Assembly (NCBI GenBank): GCA_021014325.1 | Contig: CM037469.1 | Coordinates: forward strand, 17,011,701 to 17,075,700 | Direction: 5' to 3' | DNA length: 64,000 bases | DNA from: Plazaster borealis | Taxonomy: Eukaryota > Echinodermata > Asteroidea > Forcipulatida > Labidiasteridae | In this document: in pieces, positions 44,074-59,000 of the stretch | How the letters are laid out: every line of letters begins with the position of its first letter | Position numbering within the stretch: the stretch's first letter is position 1 | The notes under the pieces: generated by a model | What the model was told of the DNA's origin: nothing | The model's database searches: none | Seen by the model: the letters and a program-made list of their open reading frames with translations, nothing else | Program-made: the position numbers and the translations under genes

Positions 44074-47000
44074 GTACTGCAACTAATTAACACTTTTATT
44101 TCATGACAAAAGTGCCTGACTTGGGACTCACAGTCACACTCGCCCCCCCCCCCCAATCACTGAATCAGGCATGTCAGGAGACGTAACTAACTTACTCATT
44201 ACTGCTTACTCTAGCCCAGGTTGGACTCCTCCGTTGCATACAACGCGACGGAGTCCAGGGTATAAAGGTCCCGTACCATTGCGAAAACATTTATAACCAT
44301 TTTTTAATCATATTTTTACCCTTTTTAAATAAGGAAGCTGAAGCTTGACTCACATGTTCCTTGTGTCCTGAACCTTACGCCTGCTCTATTCAGAATTGCC
44401 AATTTTATCCTTGGATGACATTATTGTGAAAATAAAATGGAAATTTATGCATTCTCGGCGACAGGCCGAGACTGACAAGACGTGAATGCTTCAGCGCATG
44501 TGCGTCCTTTGCATAGCAACCACGATAGAGGGCGCATGTCGCACATGCGCGCCTGAGCCTACACAGTCAATTGGTACACGATGATAAAAACGGTAGTGCA
44601 CAACTCGGACTTATTTGCTAGAAAATGTCATTCGTGGACGAAATTGTTATTGTTGGACCCATCAATAGTGAGTTACGGGCATGAAGAATATATGAACGGA
44701 ATTTCAGCTTCTTAAATCAGGTAAAATTATGAAAAAACATTACTTCAAAATATGTTCGCATTGTAGAGGCGCTTTATACCCAGGACGTCAGTGTACACTG
44801 ACTGACGTCCTACCAGGGCTACTGCTTAATCCTACTATTAAGGCTAAAGCCAATGAAAATCGATTGATAGTTTTGTGTTAGCGCCTTCATGAATATTTGG
44901 CTCTGCATATAAAATTTTGCTATTCATTATTTTCATACAAATTGATTATAAAATTATGAAAAAGTCCCCGAAGCCGTCAAGTAATTATTTTCAAGCAATC
45001 AAATTTAAACATGGACAACATGTAATCACCTTTCTATAGCGTCATATTTTTAAAGCCCTAAAAATACCCCCAAAATACCCATTTAAAAAACAAAATGAGC
45101 ATATAATACTGCATTTTGACATAGGTAAACAAATATTGAATAATGAAATGAAAACTGTCCTTCTCGAATAAATTTTCAGAGATAGATTGATGACAAAGTT
45201 AAAATAAATTTTCATTGGCCTTGGGACCTTGACACATAATGTAAGTTAAGGCAATTTACAGGTAACCAGTTTCAAGCAATCTCAAAGAAGAACGATTTAA
45301 TCACCTTATAATTTCCCCATAACTTTCATTACGATAGTAAGACACTGGCAAGAAAATGTCTAGCCCTGTTCTTTTTCATACAGTGCAGTTGGAATTGCCT
45401 CCAGGCTGCCTGCAAAAAATTGCCTGGTGTAACATTGTCCTAACAACATTCCTTACAACTGCTCACTCTTTAATTCATTGCTATAGACCACTTGCATATG
45501 ACCTCACAAGCCCAAACAGCGCCCTCACTGAGGTCAATGAATGTTGTGCGCAGCTCCTATACACGTGAACGTTTCCATTGTTTGACCTCGGCGATGGCGG
45601 CCAATGCAAGGGAATCTATCAATATTAAAGGGGCACTGTTGTCATGATCAAAGCAGGCCTGTGGCTGTACATTGAATTGTGAACTTTCACCCAGTTACTG
45701 CACAGGCACGCGCACACCCTCCATAGATATTATGAAATGGAGGTAGGGCGCATGTTCAGTAACTGGGTGAGAGTTCATATACAGCCACAGGCCTACTTTG
45801 ATCATGACGATAGTCCCTGGTATAATCTACACTAAGATAATAGTCTAATTTCATGCAAAAGTTTTTTGGACTTGTGACATGCAATCATCAGGGGTTTTTT
45901 GAACTCGGGGGGGGGGGGGGGGGAACAAAATGCTGTTTTTCATGGTGGAAATTTTCATTTCACCTATTTTGTTTGCATATCTGTTTTAATTAGTGATTCC
46001 AGCTGATGACAGAGTTGAGCCAAACCAAGAGAATTTTGCCATCCCTGACTCGAATGCCCGGGAGACTTTTTCGTTTGGGCCAAACAGGTTGCAAGCTATT
46101 CTGACTTTACAGTGGTAGGCACATTTTCTTTGCCCTCTTTTAAAACTTTACATTATAGAGTGTGATTTGAAGCATTGTATGGTGGAGTATCAAAATATTT
46201 TTGGGTTGCGATAACACCATGTGATATATCTACTTTGCTGTGTAAATTGTTCTTATACAGTGGCTTAACAAGAGGGGGCAAGGGGGCCTTGTCAAGTTTG
46301 ATTTTGAAATGGAGAAAACCACTCATTTTAATGGGAACCAACATTCGAATATGCCAAAGACTTTAAAAAAAGACACCCAGGCATTGACTCTGCCTAACAC
46401 GATATGACACGATTGACAGTATGTTTGGCCGGTAATTGAATTCAGGTTGTCTCAGCATTACGAAGCAATCGAAGGAGTGTCGCTACCACGCTGTCTGATC
46501 TACACGCATTACTCCGACTTCTGCTACAAGAACCAGTTTCCCCCTGTGAACACTGCTAGCTTTGGAAAGGTTTGCAAATTTTATTTATTTATTTGATTGA
46601 TCCAACAGCACAATTAGCGCCAATAACAGGATGAATAGGAAACGAGAAAGAAATGCTCAGTTTTAGATGTGGGAGGAAATCCCCAATGGGGGAAAACCCA
46701 TGCAATCAGGTAGGGACTGAAAACCCAATCCACGTGCAAGGCTCCGGTCTGAGGTGGGATTCGAACCGGGGTCCACAGAGGTGAAAAAGGCAGGGAAAAA
46801 AACCATGAGCCAACCTGATCCCAAAATGTTTTTTTTCTCATCATTTAGGCACAAGGTTTTAGACAGGATTTGGTAAAAGGATGTCAACATTTGCTGGAAA
46901 TTTAAAAACTGGGTGTCCAAATTGTTCACTTACAACAGATTTACATGTAAATGACAGATAAAACAGGGTGTCCAAATTTAAAACAGGTTGTCCAAAATAA

Positions 47001-50000
47001 ACCCAGACACCCCTCTGGCTAACACTATGTTTAGGCACTGAAACAATTTTTAAAAATTTACAAACTGCAGTGATTAACTTTGGAGATTTGAGTCTTTGGA
47101 ATAGCCTGCTTGGAATGTAAAAAAGGAGTTTATATTTGGTTGTACAAATTTGTTATGAGGGTTGTCTATCCCAACTTCCCAAGATCGTTACAATGGTCAT
47201 TGAAGGTTGGGGGGGGGGCCACATGAATAAGGAAACAGGAACATAAATCACAAATATATATCTACTCAGGTTTACGACCATTATATTCTTCCTTCTTTTA
47301 ATCTGATTTCTAATTTTTTGACCTAAGAAAAAACAGCAAAAGTAGCCTGAACAAAAGTCTGTAAAAGCCTATACATACATTTATATGTAGGTCAGCCCTT
47401 GTACTCAACAGAAATTTCCAGGCCTGGAATTACATGGAGTCCACAGAGGCCATGACCTATGATTGCCCCTGGTCTTGGCCTTGGTGCCCCTTCAAAACTT
47501 CCTCATAGACTTTAAGATTTTCCAATGGAAGTGGCCTTAGCAAAATGAAAATGGCCTTGCCCTCTCAAAGATGAAATTCCAGGCCTGCATTTGCTATTCG
47601 TTTTCCAATAGCAAAGTAATATGCCTGGGTTTACAAACAAAAGGACCCTTTTAATACAAAGAGCTCTAATGTGTTCACACTATCCTCCTTCATTTATTTA
47701 TTTGCTTGTTTGGAACATAACATTCCAATAAAATTGGTGAATAATAAAAGATTTCCCTTCCCTACCAGGTGATTCGTCAGGTATTTCCAGAGCTCCAAAC
47801 ACGCCGTCTCGGCACAAGAGGGCAATCTAAGTATCACTACTACGGCATCCGTGTCAAAGAATCTTCACCTTACTTTGGGGTCTTTTTGGAATCTCAGAGA
47901 GTGTCCTCAGCAATCTACAGATCCTCTTCACGGATTCCTCTTCTGCCATCACAAGCTCGGTGGGAACAACAACCCATGGTATAAATTCCATTAATTTTAG
48001 TGATGCTCTGGGCCCAATTTCAGCAGAAAATATTGCTTAAACAATTTGTGCTAAGCAGAAATGAGCAGGATACCAGTCACAAATGGTACATGTGACATGG
48101 AAGTTTGGCTGGTAACCTTATTCTGCTAAGCATACTTTTGTTGTGCTCAGCTGTTTGATGCAGCTGTATGAAATTGGGCCCTGGACTTAAACTTAAGTCC
48201 AAGTTAAGTCACATTGAACCTTGGTTTCAGACAAACTCGGTAAATTTTTGCCGGATCCCCAGATAATTTAAAAAGGGGCTCCAAGGTCAAATTAAGTTTT
48301 GTGATGCACGCATTTTTGAATGGATAGAGTCCTCATAAAGTGGGGGGAAAATTACACATCTCCAACCCCAAAATGTTATTTGATTTGATACTCTTTCAGA
48401 GGGAAATTTGAAACATGACGTCATCGGACATCACAAACAAATTGCTCTGTACATTCGAAAGGGGAAATTTTTGCACCATTCACGTTGATTGAATATCATC
48501 CAAATTCAGGAATGACCTAAATTTCTCTGTAAAAAAATGTACAGACCAGTATTTGAAATGTGACGTCATCGAATGTTTTTGGATTGCACTTGGAAGGGTA
48601 TCAAACAGAGTGGCATTTTAAACCGTTTTAACGTGAAGTTAGAGACTTGTAACTTTTTGCCCATTTTCATAAGGCTCTCTCTGGATCATAAAACTGTATT
48701 TGACCTTGGAGGCCCTCTTTAAGGATTGAGACTGGCCTCCTGACCGGGTATGTTTGCTGGTCTAATGGTTAAGACATCTACTTTTGAATGCAGGGATTGT
48801 GGGTTTGTACCCCACCCTGTGGATTTCTTTCCAAAGTACTTAAAAAGCACTGAGTGAACAGTTCTTATCACACCTTGTCCTAAGGGTAACACCAAAATAA
48901 ATCAATACTGCAGGGTTCTCTAAAGGTTTTTTCACGACTGGGGGACATTCTGGACCAACATTTTTTGACGTTTGCTTCCATTTTTTGACGTTTGGCAGAA
49001 GCACGCTGAATTGAAACAAGGTCTTCAGAATGTTTTCTACTTGGTGTTTATCTTGGTTTTAAAAGCCCTACTGCGCAATCTGGAGTATTCTATATGGTTT
49101 TCTCTTGATGTTTTTTGTGAACCCCCCCCCCCAAAAAAAACCCCAAAACAAACCAAAACAAACAAACAAACAAACAAAAAAACCCACCTGATAATCAATT
49201 AATTTTGCACAGTGGTAACCTTCATCCTGTTTGATAATATTTGGTATAACATTCCGGTGGTTAATTCCGATGTTAGATTTCAGAGCAGTCCGACAACCCA
49301 AACTCGGCAATGACCTCTATTTCAACACTGCTGCCTGAGTTTCCAACGGCAGCACAAACTCAGCCGTGGGATGACCTCTCTTTTGAACAGGTATTACTTT
49401 CAAACACCTTGCTGAATGTAAAATAACAAAGTTGAGGATGATAACAATGTTTTCTACTGAACTAGAATAGGTAACAACTGGGCCCAATTTCATAGAGCTG
49501 CTTAAGCACAAAAAGTAGCTAAGCACAACAAAATTATGCTTACCAGAATAAGGTTACCAGCCAAACTACCATGTCACAAGTGCAATTTGTGACTGATATC
49601 CTGCTCATTTCTGCTTAGAAGAAAATGTTTAAGCAATATTTTCTGATTAAGCAGTTCTATGAAATTGGGCCCTGGCCAGGATCCCCTTTCAATTTTGGAA
49701 AGTATGATCAAATTTTTAAAGTATTTTTGAAAACTATAATCAAATTTTGAAGTATTTTGGGGGTCTTCTTGAAACATTTTTATTTTTTTATTTTGAACGA
49801 ATGTCATGTTTCTTTTAAAATACTGACAGATTATGCAAAAACTCAATGGCAAAAGAAGTGGTTTTCTCTAATGGTTTTCTTCTAATTCTCTTAAACGAAA
49901 ACATATATTTTGTTTTCCTTCTCCTCAGATAACTTTTCGCTATTGTGCATGGCCATTAAATCGTTGATATTTTTGTAACTTGTATATTTTGGGTAAATCT

Positions 50001-53000
50001 GCAGGTCGATTCTGTAATATCTCAGTACAGAAACCACTGCCAGGTTCTCATCGAACACATTGTAAGAGGAAAACTTGAAGAGGTAAGTCTTATCAAGAGT
50101 TTAATTCCATGGGGGCAAAGGAGTCCACTGCCTCTGTTGCTGTGGTCTTTACCTTGCTTCTTCAAAATGTTCTTAAAGAGGAAGGTAAATTTGTTGATGT
50201 ACTTATTTTCCAATAGATAGAGTCCTCATGTGATTGGGGAAAAAATTACAAGTCTCTAACCTCGCGTTAAAATGGTGTAAATTGCCACTGCATCCGATAT
50301 CCTTCCAGTGCAAAATTTGTCAACATCCAAAACATCCGATGACATTCTAAGAAAAATGGGTCTTAACATTTTTGTACGAGGGTGTTTTGGTTCATTCCTG
50401 ACTTATTCAGAGCGAAATCTGAAACGTGACGTCATTGGATTTCACCAACTAATGGGTCTTTACGATCCGAGGAGGAATATTTCGTCAGTCAAAATGTCAA
50501 ACTGAGGGCCGTTTTGATTGAATATCATTGAAAGTAGAGAAACCCTGATGTCTCCCAATTTCAGGTTCCAACTGAAGTGCGTCGATTTTGGAAGGATCTG
50601 CCAGAGTCAACTGGAGCTATCTTACAGAGGGACAGTAAGAAACTCTCTGATCTGATGGCTCTATGTGACAACATCCTGTATCAGACAATCGGCAACGTTC
50701 TTATACAAGGCACCGTACAACAACTTCCTCCAAGGTAAGAATGAACATTTTATAGAATGAGTGGGTTCGAATCCCAGCCTGGTAAAAAGCAAAAATGCTT
50801 CTACACTAACTTGCTTTGTCAATGTGGGTTCGAATCCCAGTCTGGTAAAAAGCAAAAATGCTTCTACACTAATTTGCTTTGTCAATGTGGGTTCGAATCC
50901 CAGCCTGGTAAAAAGCAAAAATGCTTCTACACTAATTTGCTTTGTCAATGTGGGTTCGAATCCCAGCCTGGTAAAAAGCAAAAATGCTTCTACACTAATT
51001 TGCTTTGTCAATGTGGGTTCGAATCCCAGCCTGGTAAAAAGCAAAAATGCTTCTACACTAATTCGCTTTGTCAATGTGGGTTCGAATCCCAGCCTGGTAA
51101 AAAGCAAAAATGCTTCTACACTAATTTGCTTTGTCAATGTGGGTTCGAATCCCAGCCTGGTAAAAGGCAAAAATGCTTCTATACTAATTTGCTTTGTCAA
51201 TGTGGGTTCGAATCCCAGCCTGGTAAAAAGCAAAAATGCTTCTACACTATTTGCTTTGTCCTTGTAGGTCCCTGCACGATTTCACAAAGAGCTAAGTTTG
51301 ATCTTAACTGCAAATCACTCTTAATTGCTAAGCAAAGTGTGATGTCGGCTGTTGGGTTGGTGTAGTGGTATTTTTCCTCACCTTCCACCTCTAGGACCCT
51401 GGTTCGAATCCCACCAGGGGGACTTTGTGGATTGGGTTTTCAGCCCCAACCTGACTGCGTGGGTTTTCCCTGGAGTATTTCTCTGGGGTTTTCCTCCCAC
51501 ATCTAAAACTGAATTTTTCTTCTTTGTATTCTCTCCATGGGGTTCTCTCGGCTAGTATAGTGATGGCTTCACAACCAGAATTAATAAATGAAATGAAAAA
51601 AGAGAACATTTTACAGAATGTGGGTTCGAATCCCAGCCTGGTAAAAAGCAAAATGCTTCTACACTAATTGCTTTGTCGTTGTAGGTTTGGGCTCGATATC
51701 ACAAAGAGCTAAGTTTGATCTTAACTGCAAATCACTCTTAATTGCTAAGCAAAGTGTGATGTCACAATACAAATCACTATGGTTTTTACTGACAACCCAT
51801 CTTCAGATGAATCTTAGTGCTTTGTGAAATCGGCCCCTGTGTACTCAAGGCAGTTTTGGGTATTGACTCAATTCACGCGACATCCATCATCAACACAGTA
51901 AATCTTGGTTGTCTATTTTAGGAGTTTTAGGCGATGCACGTGCAGTTAGACGCACACCATGTCTTTACATGCAATTTGACTCCCAAAATGGCAGAATATG
52001 GGCGGAGAGTAGTGTGTGTGTGACATCAGAGGAAAAAGGTCAATACAGAGGAATTTCAACAAAATCTTGTCCTGGCAAAGTATTGATATAGAGCTGCCAA
52101 CTCTCCCTGATTCTGCAGAAAGTTCCCTGAAAATAAACCAATCTTTCCATGTTCTGATGAACAAATTTGAAAATCTCCCTGATTGTGGAGACTCTTTCCC
52201 TATTATGATGAATGTAATTGTAAATATCTCCCTGACTGTTGTACAAAATCTCCCTGATTGCAAGATACAAATGTTTGCAGCTGTGATTGATATCTAGAAA
52301 CTTTCAAGCCACAAAAAGGAGAGAAATAAATCCACATTGCTTGCCTGTTCAAAATGTAATGTCATTTAACGAAATTGTGTGTATTTCTTTATTCGTTCAG
52401 CTTGCTTCAAACTGTTCGCCATTTTTCCTGCACATTTCAAAAAGTTGTTGAGGAATCCCTTCCTACCTTTTCCGAATCTTTGCATCTCAAACGAATGGAA
52501 GGTGAGAAATAAATGTTAACTGTAACCTTCATGCCACTATCCTTGCCATGTAAATACCAATTCTCATATACCAAAAGGGGACCATATTGTTTGGCCCTTG
52601 GTTATGAACCAAAATATCCCTGTACAAAAATGTACAGACCCATTTTTCCTAGAATTATGTCATCGGATGTTTTGGATGTTGACAAATTTTGCCCCGGAAG
52701 GGTATCGTATGCAATGGCAATTTACACCATTTTAATGTGAGGTTAGAGACTTTTAACTTTTCCCTAACTCACATGAGGACTCTATCTATTGTAAAATGAG
52801 TACATCACAAAACTGAATTTGACATTTCCCTCAAGTGGACTTTAAGCAGCTCAATGAAATAGGGTCATGGTTATTATATATCTGCCATATTTTTTGTATT
52901 TTCAGTTGCAAAGAGATTTTGTCATCTTCTGAAGAGGAAAACGTCTTTGTCTCATCTTGCTCAGGTGAGGATTCTTAGGCCGTGTCCGAATTGGTGGCTA

Positions 53001-56000
53001 CAGCTGTGGCTACGGCTGGACCGCTGCATCATCATGCGTTGAAGTATAGGACGTCCTTAGAAACACCCTTAGCAACAGTCGTAGCCGTAGCTGTAGCCAC
53101 CAATTCAGATATGGCCTACGTCTTGTCTAGAAGCCTTGCAACAGTTGTACCCACAATGCCCCCTCTTTGTCTGAATTATCCCCTGCACCCATCCCCCTCC
53201 CCAAAAAAAAAAAAAAATCAACTAACAAAATCTTCTGTAATCCTTTTGTGATCAGATTGAAAGATAATCTTGTGCTGGTGATTTTGCAGCCCTGTGTTCT
53301 CGTTCAAAAGCCCCCACTCTCCTCCAAACAACAGTACACTGTTAGAACATTTGTAAATTGGCGACTGTGGCTATTGCTAAGGGTGTTGCTATGGGGGTCA
53401 GGGCTCGAATTTGGGGGAAAAATCCACAAGACCGAAAAGACTTGTAGCTGTACTGGACCGGGATTTTATTTACAAGACCAGAATCAACATGAGAAAAGAC
53501 TAGAATCAAAATGAGAACTCAGTTTTATCATCTACACTGTTTTATTGAACAAAACACTAAGAGAAGATTTATCTCTTATGGGTGATACTCAGCAGGATTG
53601 AAAGATATTAGTGAGATATTAGTGAGACAAAGATGCTGAATTGAAAAAAAAACAAGACCACCAGACTTATCCTGTCTTGAGTTCACTGGCCAGACACTGA
53701 AATCACTGGCCTCAGGCCGGTGGTCCAGTGTAAAATTCAAGCCCTGGGTGTCCTATGCTTCAACACTTGCTCACATGACAATTATGCTGCAGCCACTAAT
53801 ACAGACACGGCTTTAAAATGTATATTTTGTCATTGTAAAAATTAAAATCCTGTTTCCTCCCAGCAAAGAGACAAAATTGTTAGCTAAAACCAGATCAGCA
53901 GTGTCTCAGTCCTCATCCATCCCCATTGTTACGGTGTGTCATGGCGTGTTGTGGCCAAGCGGTCAAGTGCACTGGACTCAAGCTCTGGTGTTTCTGATCA
54001 GCAGAGTGTTTGTTAACCATTGTTGCTTCGTCCTTCAGATGGGATGTAAAGCTGTTGGGTCCCGTGTGTTGTGTGTTTGCCCTGGTGTTTCCGGCAGCAC
54101 CTTGTAAACCCTCACAAGAAGTTACATAAATGGGTCTCATTATTCAAAACTTCAAAAACATGTCTGGAGAAAAATACTGATAAGCGCTTTGGGACGCCCC
54201 TAGATAAAGCACTATACAAAAACTAGTGTAATTATTCTTATTATCAGCAAAACAAATGTCTCAAATTTTCCTGTTATCAGGCAACTCGTACTGTGCTGAA
54301 TACAAAAGTGACCGTCACCCAGATGTGCCACGACTGGCGGAAGAGGACAGAGCAGAACACTGTGTGCTCCCAGCTCATGTGGACAATACCGGGAAGCTCA
54401 CCAAGTGTCAAGACAACAGTCAAGAAATGTACGTCTCAAAATCTCTTCAATTCTGTACAGTTCCTCATATTTGAAGTAATAAACCACAAGAGAAACTGAC
54501 TGAGTGAATTTTATATGATTTTGGGTTGAACAAAGAAAAATTTGACTAGGATTTGAACCTGCGACCTCCGGATTATTAGGCCGGGGCTCTACCAACTGAG
54601 CTATCTAGCCCTACTGTTGGCGGTCTCCATATTTTGTCAATATATTTGTTCAGGGTTACTAGTCAGAAGCCATTCAACCTGTAACTGCTGTAGAGCCAGG
54701 GATCACACCCAAGTTTTACAATACAACCTGGGAAGCTGCACCAGAGGGATCACTTTGTGGGGATGCGACTTTTTATTTCAAATATCAAGTAATAAACAAC
54801 AAGGGATTTTAATAATGTGTCAGACTTTTGGACGCACAGTTGTGGCTGTGATTGGTCGATACATTAAAGGGGGTGGGGCTTAATGGGTTGTCCTGCTGCA
54901 CAGGGAGGTCATGACTCAACGAACTTTCTGAATTTTCTGTTGATTCTAGCAAAACTGTTTTTGCGCAGGTTTTTCTGAGTTGGCACGGCTTTTGGAAAAG
55001 CATTCCAGTGTTGAGGACCACGTCAGATGGCTGCACTCTGTACGAAGTAAATGCCTGATGATGGTATGTATTGCTTGTTGATCAGAAACACATTCTTATA
55101 ACTTTTGCAACCCGTTAATAAATAAGGTATACCATACGCTTTGAGATGCTTGTCGAGCGAAGATCAAGCGCTATAAGAACTGTAGATTATTATTTAGAGA
55201 GGTAGTTGTGTTTTGATGAGAAATTTATTTTGATTTCGTAGGCTGGTGATGAGGAAAGTGCGAAGGAAAATGCTGAGAGAAACTTCTTGCTGCAGTGGTC
55301 CTACGTCTGTAATCTTCTTATTCGAGATCAAACTCTTAGGAGTGCAACGAGCTTTGGTATGTGATAAATGGTAGCATTGGAGCAAGTAAAGAGATATGAG
55401 CTACTATTAGGCTGCATCCGAATCAAGTGACTTTGGCTGCGGCTATGGTTGATGGCCGATGGCTGCAACAGCAATGTTGAAGAATAAGACTTCTGGCATT
55501 CCGGCCGTAGCCACTGCCGAAGCCATTCATTTGGACACGGCCTAAGACAAAACTTATAAATTTAATTGTAAACCCCTCATGTGTTTGGTTACATTTTTCA
55601 AGCTATTTATAAGCACACTTTTTAACTTGTTGTTCTTGTTCTTTCCGAACGCCTCTTTTTGTGGTTGGGTGCGTTGTTTTGGGTTTTTTTACTCCTAGGC
55701 CTTATTAGGTACTTTAAAGGACTCTATGTGTTCTTGTAGTAATTCTTAGCTGCTTTTGTATTTTATTATTTTGTATTTATATTGTATGTATCCAGGGCCC
55801 CCAGGGAGAACAGTTCATTGAAAACTGATGGGGCTACCTTGGTTAAATAAGACAAAATAAATAAATAAGTAAAGTAGCCATGTCACCTTAGGAAGCTATT
55901 CACTGGCTAGCATTTGGAAATGGACAATTAACACAATAGACTGTGCAAGTCTCGCGCGTATCGGAACGAGAAAACACGTCAAACGAAGAACATTTTTTTC

Positions 56001-59000
56001 TCTGAAATAAATCTTTGTTTAAAATAATATTCAATGATAAAATCTGAACAACAAAAATACTCATTACATGTTTAAAAAATCAGTTCTCGTTTTTATAATA
56101 AAATCAAAAACAATGTGTTAATTATTATTGAAGCAAAATTAAAACTCTGGGACAAGGATGCTTATTTGGTCTTAACTTTTCAGAAACCACTTTCGCGGAT
56201 TCGCGATGGTCACACGGGCGTAAAACTAACGCTTGACGCAGTTTATAGAGGATAATGTCGCCTCAACAACCATAGACTGCTATGAAAAGGTTTTACGTTG
56301 CAATTACAGCATCTGGCGATTATCACAGCGCATCCAAAACAAGCGTTTACATAAGTTTTGTGATCGGAGGTGAGCACAAAATTCTTAATTTTTTGCAGCA
56401 ACCGGAAGCTGAGGTCAAGTTTAATTCTCGGGTTTTCTTCGTTATATTGTTGAATTGATTTTACTGTCCTATTTTTTATCGCTAAGTATAACATTCCCAA
56501 CAACATATATATTTTTCATGGTCATAAACCACGTTAAACTAAAATAATTGACAAAACAAAATCTTGCCCACGTAAATCTCCATATGGTTGGGACCACAAT
56601 GGTCCCGGAAGTTCAAATATGCGCGAGACTTGCACAGTCTATATCAGGGGCAAATTTCATGGCATTGCTTACCGCAGAAATTCCTGTGCCTATAGAATCA
56701 CCCACTTCAGGGCTTGAATTTTTGGGGAAAATCCTCAAGAATGCAGGGCTTGTTGCTCAAAACTTTTACTGGACCAGAAAATTTGTCACTAGACCAGAAT
56801 AAAAAAACACCCTATTTGCTCAGTCAGTCAGTGTCGAAAATTAAACTCGGTTTTTATTTGATCAAGCACAAAGAGAAGATTTATCTCATTTGTCTTTTGG
56901 TTAAAAATTTCATACTGGACAGAATTGAAAGATATCTATTGGACTCAAAGTAAGCATAATTTTAAAAATTAAACATGAGATGAGGTATTATCCTTCACAG
57001 ACACAAGACCACTGGACTTTTCTGGTTGTAAGTTTACCGTCCCGATGCTAAAAACACCGGCCTCGGGCTTGCGGTTCAGTGTTAATTTCGAGCCCTGCAG
57101 TTTGAAGGGTGCCATATAGGCACAACATTCTGTGGTAAGCAGTATCATGAAATTGGGCTCATAACAATAATAAGTACCCAAAGCTATTAATTTTTACACT
57201 TACTTTTTGTTGTGTACCTATTGAATATCATTATCACGTATTTCATGTTTTTGTCGTATGTGGGATTTAAATTCTCGTTAATTAGGCTCCTTCCACCTGC
57301 TGCACCTGTTATATGAGGAGTATCTACTGTACATGGTTGATGTCCAGCAGAATCAGAAGAGAGAGAGAGCACTCTGGAAGAAGCTGTTTGATACAGACAC
57401 AGATGGTAAGCTCAATAAAACAGAAAGAGGGAGACAAATTCAAACATTGTTGTGGCTTCACTTTTGCATTCATTTATTATATGAAAATGTTGTGAACGGA
57501 AGTCTGCAAACTGTTTGTGGCCAAATCTGAAAATGTTATTTATTTGTGTCCAGATTTCCTGCTGTTCAATCCTCACCAGAGACCTGGGCCCAATTTCATA
57601 GAGCTGCTTAAGCACAAAAAAAATCGCTAAGCACACCAATATTTTGCTTACTAGAATAAGGTTACCAGCCAAAATACCATGTCTCATGTACAATTTGTGA
57701 CTGGTATCCTGCTAATTTCTGCTAAGCAAACAATTGTTAGTCAATATTTTCTGCTTAAGCAGCTCTATGAAATTGGGCCCTGCTCTGGCAAACCTCAACA
57801 ATTTCTCTGCATTTCACAAATTACCGTCCATGAACGGCCATGAAAAGGTCAACAAATTGACCCCCTGCCGGCGACCAAATTGATATTTTATGTAGAGTAT
57901 TTTCTCTAGATTCTGAAGGAAAAATACAAATTTTCAAACAATCTTGGGAACATTGTTAATTTTCCTGATAAATACCCAAATCTCACTTTTGAAAATTGGG
58001 TCAAAGTTTAGGTTTTGCCAGAGCCAGTCACGTATTGAAATGATTGGTTTACATGACCGTACTTATAATTTAATCAATTGTTGAATAATTCAATAATTAA
58101 CACGTTGTTTCTAATTGACTCCTACTTCACAATAATCAAATCCTGACAAATGTAACCCTAGTCTCGGTTCCAAGACGTTTCAGTTGTGTAATCAGGAATA
58201 CATGTAGTCACGAAAAACCTTGTGATAGCGGTTACAGGAATGATAGCGCCCTCTGGTGGCGAGCGGTTCGTGGGGCGATAGTGGTTTGTGCGGATAGGTT
58301 TTCATGACTACATGTACGTGACGGCGCAACTGGAGTATTTTAGAACCAAGACTAATGTTACTCCTGCATTAACAATAAATTATGGCTTTTTGTAATAATT
58401 TAAAAGAGTTTTGTAATCATGTTTACTCTAAACAAAGCTGTTTGTTCTCATTCTAATAAAGCTTTTTATTTGTTCGCGCTATTTTTGTCAAAGCCAACAT
58501 TTGGATTACAGAGGTCTATATGAAGCTTCTAATCATTTGGCGCTCCGTTGCTACAGTGTTGTAAGTTCCTGATCACAAATTAATTAATAACAAGAAATTT
58601 AATTTTAAAAATAAAATAACAAACATCAGGTGGTCTGAAGGTCTGAATAAGTTTCGGGTGATTGTCCAAAATATCATCCATCAGACTTTATTTGTTATTT
58701 GTAATTCTCAAATATATAGTCCACTTTATTAATTTTTAAAAATTAACTAATTTTAGAGAATGATTCAATAATTTGAGTAGTTATGTAACTGAACAAGTAA
58801 TATTCACGTAACTAATTGATTGATTGAATACTTACCCTTGTCTTCCTTGTTTACAGTTCCCAGCTATTTTTTAACCTCAGCCAACACCGGTGATTTTGAA
58901 ACTGCAAAAGGTCTGCCTGACGCACCTGTAGTAACACCTGATCGTCTCTATCACTTGGCTCCCAATTCTCTCCTGACCCCCACTCAGCCCTGCAGAGTTT

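Noticed and set aside
50761..51264. CRISPR-like regular array
   Set aside because: Units abut with no unique spacers, the genome is eukaryotic, and no associated genes exist.
50661..51365. Three long overlapping frames of 168-202 codons with 21-residue repeats
   Set aside because: Produced by the 63-bp array on both strands; it is an intronic tandem repeat, not a repetitive protein.
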